Assembly (NCBI GenBank): GCA_002391065.1
Contig: DGRP01000154.1
Coordinates: forward strand, 1 to 7,243
DNA: 7,243 nt
Reading direction: 5' to 3'
Origin: Ruminococcus sp. UBA4385
GTDB taxonomy: Bacteria; Bacillota_A; Clostridia; Oscillospirales; Ruminococcaceae
The notes below the pieces were generated by a model that searched no databases, was not told where the DNA came from, and saw only the letters and a list, made by a program, of their open reading frames with translations. Shown one piece after another: positions 6,346 through 7,243 of this stretch. Each line of letters starts with the position of its first letter. Position 1 is the first letter of the stretch. Made by a program: the position numbers and the translations under genes.

Positions 6346-6374
6346 ATTATACCCTATACAGGCGTGTTTGTCAA
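6346..6374 (-). promoter_or_regulatory. Consensus SigA promoter of the ZIP gene
   Basis: On the minus strand TTGACA (6374-6369) and TATAAT (6351-6346) are both perfect with a 17-base spacer. Transcription should start near 6339, about 33 nt before the ATG. Confidence 0.85.
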
Positions 6375-6414
6375 CACCTTTATAGTATGCGGAGAGAGCG
6401 CTGAGGGTCACAGC

Positions 6415-6864
6415 TCAGTACTTTTCAAGAAGAGCCTGACAGCCCTCAACGATGTCATGATAAGTCTCCTCAAAGTTGCCTGTGTACCAGGGGTCGGCAA
6501 TGCTTGAGCCCTTGCGGTCGGTAAAGTCGAGGAGCATACAGAGCTTACCGTCGGGGTCACTGCCGAGGATACGCTTGGCGAGGGTAAGGTTGTAGTTATC
6601 CATGACAATGATGAGGTCAAAGCGGCCGTAGTCGGCTTTAACCATCTGACGTGCGGCATGCCGTCTGTAGGGCACGCCCATAAGGTCGAGCTGTTTTTTA
6701 GCGCCGCGGTGCATATCGTTGCCGAGCTCCTCTGTGCTTACAGCGGCGGACTCAATGTGAAAGTCGTCTTCACGTCCCGCTTTGAGAGCCATATCTTTCA
6801 TAATAAATTCTGCCATCGGAGAACGGCATATATTCCCGTGGCAGACGAATAGGATCTTTACCAT
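6415..6864 (-). CDS. Low-molecular-weight protein tyrosine phosphatase
   Basis: The 149-aa product begins MVKILFVCHGNICRSPMAE, which holds the P-loop C-x5-R-S: nucleophile C8, R14 and S15. The general-acid motif DPWY lies near the C-terminus (D124). Length and motif placement match the LMW-PTP family, cytoplasmic enzymes that dephosphorylate protein tyrosine or, in some bacteria, arginine. The substrate cannot be inferred because no tyrosine kinase or capsule gene lies nearby. The ATG at 6864 is chosen because GGGAG (6873-6877) is eight bases upstream and the protein then starts just before the first strand, as in homologues. A start 21 codons earlier would begin inside the promoter region. 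It ends 108 bp before the ZIP start; ZIP has its own promoter, so the two are probably separate units, though no convincing terminator is visible between them. Confidence 0.94.
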   Translation of the reverse strand: MVKILFVCHGNICRSPMAEFIMKDMALKAGREDDFHIESAAVSTEELGNDMHRGAKKQLDLMGVPYRRHAARQMVKADYGRFDLIIVMDNYNLTLAKRILGSDPDGKLCMLLDFTDRKGSSIADPWYTGNFEETYHDIVEGCQALLEKY

Positions 6865-6895
6865 TCTGTTTTCTCCCTTCAAAGTCACGCAAAAC

Positions 6896-6907
6896 GCGTA
6901 TTTACGC
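6896..6907. promoter_or_regulatory. GCGTA-TT-TACGC palindrome at the phosphatase start site
   Basis: A perfect 5-2-5 dyad abuts the downstream edge of the -10 box and covers the predicted transcription start of the phosphatase gene. It could be an operator; no family is recognised. Confidence 0.3.
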
Positions 6908-6936
6908 AGTATACGGCACTTTTTCAATAATGCTAA
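6908..6936 (-). promoter_or_regulatory. Probable promoter of the phosphatase gene
   Basis: On the minus strand TATACT (6913-6908, five of six matches) lies 17 bases after TTAGCA (6936-6931, four of six). The weak -35 box is directly preceded by A/T tracts that could act as an UP element. An alternative -35, TTGAAA, is wrongly spaced for this -10. Confidence 0.5.
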
Positions 6937-6938
6937 TA

Positions 6939-6988
6939 TTTTTATATTTTCTCAAATTTTCTCATATTTTCTCGAATTTTTGCCTTTT
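6939..6988. repeat. 10-bp phased T-tracts upstream of the phosphatase promoter
   Basis: TTTT runs begin at 6947, 6957, 6967 and 6977, exactly 10 bp apart, in units such as CTCAAATTTT, CTCATATTTT and CTCGAATTTT. Flanking T-runs at 6939 and 6985 are slightly out of phase. Tracts spaced by about one helical turn are expected to bend DNA, and they lie just upstream of the -35 box. Confidence 0.65.
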
Positions 6989-6992
6989 CCAA

Positions 6993-7011
6993 TGGTAAAA
7001 TAGTGGTAAAA
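6993..7011. repeat. Tandem TGGTAAAA direct repeat downstream of the integrase
   Basis: TGGTAAAA occurs at 6993-7000 and 7004-7011, an 11-bp period. It sits about 110 bp beyond the integrase stop codon. Short direct repeats there can be integrase or excisionase binding sites or part of an attachment site, but this is not shown. Confidence 0.35.
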
Positions 7012-7118
7012 CCGAGTGCCATTTGCTGCGTTTTTACGTTATTTCAGGCTTTTTGAAGCCATGGATTTCATAAAAAGTTCACACTCTCGTGTTCATATGC
7101 CACGATTTAGCGCAATTT

Positions 7119-7243
7119 TCAGGCTGTTTTCGAGCTACAGATACGCTTCATCTCACGCTCTGCGTCCTCATATCTGACATGGGTATAGGTGTTCAAAGTT
7201 ACCCCTACGTCTGCATGACCCATTATGTATTGCAGCATTTTTG
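7119..7243 (-). CDS. Tyrosine recombinase (integrase), 3' end only
   Basis: The gene runs off the right edge; 40 full sense codons remain (AAA then 39 from ATG), before TGA at 7121-7119. The visible protein includes MLQYIMGHADVGVTLNTYTH, the C-terminal catalytic signature of phage/Tn916-type tyrosine recombinases. GH holds the box II histidine and NTYTHV holds the nucleophilic tyrosine, followed by a charged helix (YEDAEREMKRI). The upstream HxxR motif is outside the window. Such enzymes catalyse site-specific integration and excision of phages or integrative conjugative elements. Because the C-terminus faces the chromosome-like phosphatase gene, an element end may lie in 6865-7118. Whether the gene is intact cannot be judged. 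Confidence 0.88.
   Translation of the reverse strand, partial: KMLQYIMGHADVGVTLNTYTHVRYEDAEREMKRICSSKTA

Noticed and set aside
6401..6418. CTGAG/CTCAG hairpin at the phosphatase stop codon
   Set aside because: Five-bp stem without a T-tract; too weak to call a terminator.
6942..7022. 26-residue minus-strand open frame containing the TTTTACCA repeats (MALGFTTILPLEK...)
   Set aside because: No ribosome site, and it overlaps the predicted phosphatase upstream region; possibly decayed integrase-associated sequence but not supportable as a gene.
7042..7125. TTTCAGGCT direct repeat as an attachment-site pair
   Set aside because: Nine bases, both copies on the same side of the integrase and one inside its coding end; chance is likely.

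Overview
The window looks like chromosomal DNA of a low-to-mid GC Gram-positive anaerobe of the class Clostridia, probably Ruminococcus-like. This is inferred from strong AGGAGG-type ribosome binding sites, near-perfect TTGACA-N17-TATAAT promoters, a Gram-positive style lipobox protein and the flavour of the proteins; no rRNA or other phylogenetic marker is present. It holds seven complete genes, the 3' end of an eighth, one small non-autonomous mobile element and several unusual regulatory-looking palindromes.

Layout: (1) 84-1796, plus strand: a consensus promoter with an overlapping inverted-repeat array drives a four-TM membrane protein of unknown function. A small heavy-metal-associated (CopZ-like) protein follows. 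The two genes are split by a 172-bp MITE-like hairpin element (1355-1526) flanked by a TTTA duplication. Removing the element rebuilds a two-gene operon with a 19-nt gap. (2) 1797-1911: convergent intergenic region with two stem-loops. (3) 1912-3996, minus strand: a seven-TM protein with a degenerate GGDEF domain and an intact EAL (c-di-GMP phosphodiesterase) domain, expressed from a consensus promoter through a roughly 110-nt leader with two near-identical palindromes. (4) 4060-6374, minus strand: a ZIP-family metal transporter, a ribonuclease Z-like metallo-beta-lactamase protein and a small lipoprotein, probably co-transcribed and ended by a strong terminator. The ZIP promoter carries a GTTAG-N6-CTAAC dyad at the predicted transcription start. 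(5) 6415-6936, minus strand: a low-molecular-weight protein tyrosine phosphatase behind a promoter with helically phased T-tracts upstream. (6) 7119-7243, minus strand: the last 39 codons of a tyrosine recombinase, so an integrative element probably ends at or near the right edge.

A loose theme is metal handling: a CopZ-like protein, a ZIP transporter and a Zn-dependent RNase Z-fold enzyme. There is no direct evidence that they are co-regulated. No defence system, CRISPR array, tRNA or rRNA was seen. The most interesting signals are the MITE insertion that created a stop codon, the ZIP operator candidate, the EAL-gene leader palindromes and the integrase-proximal region.
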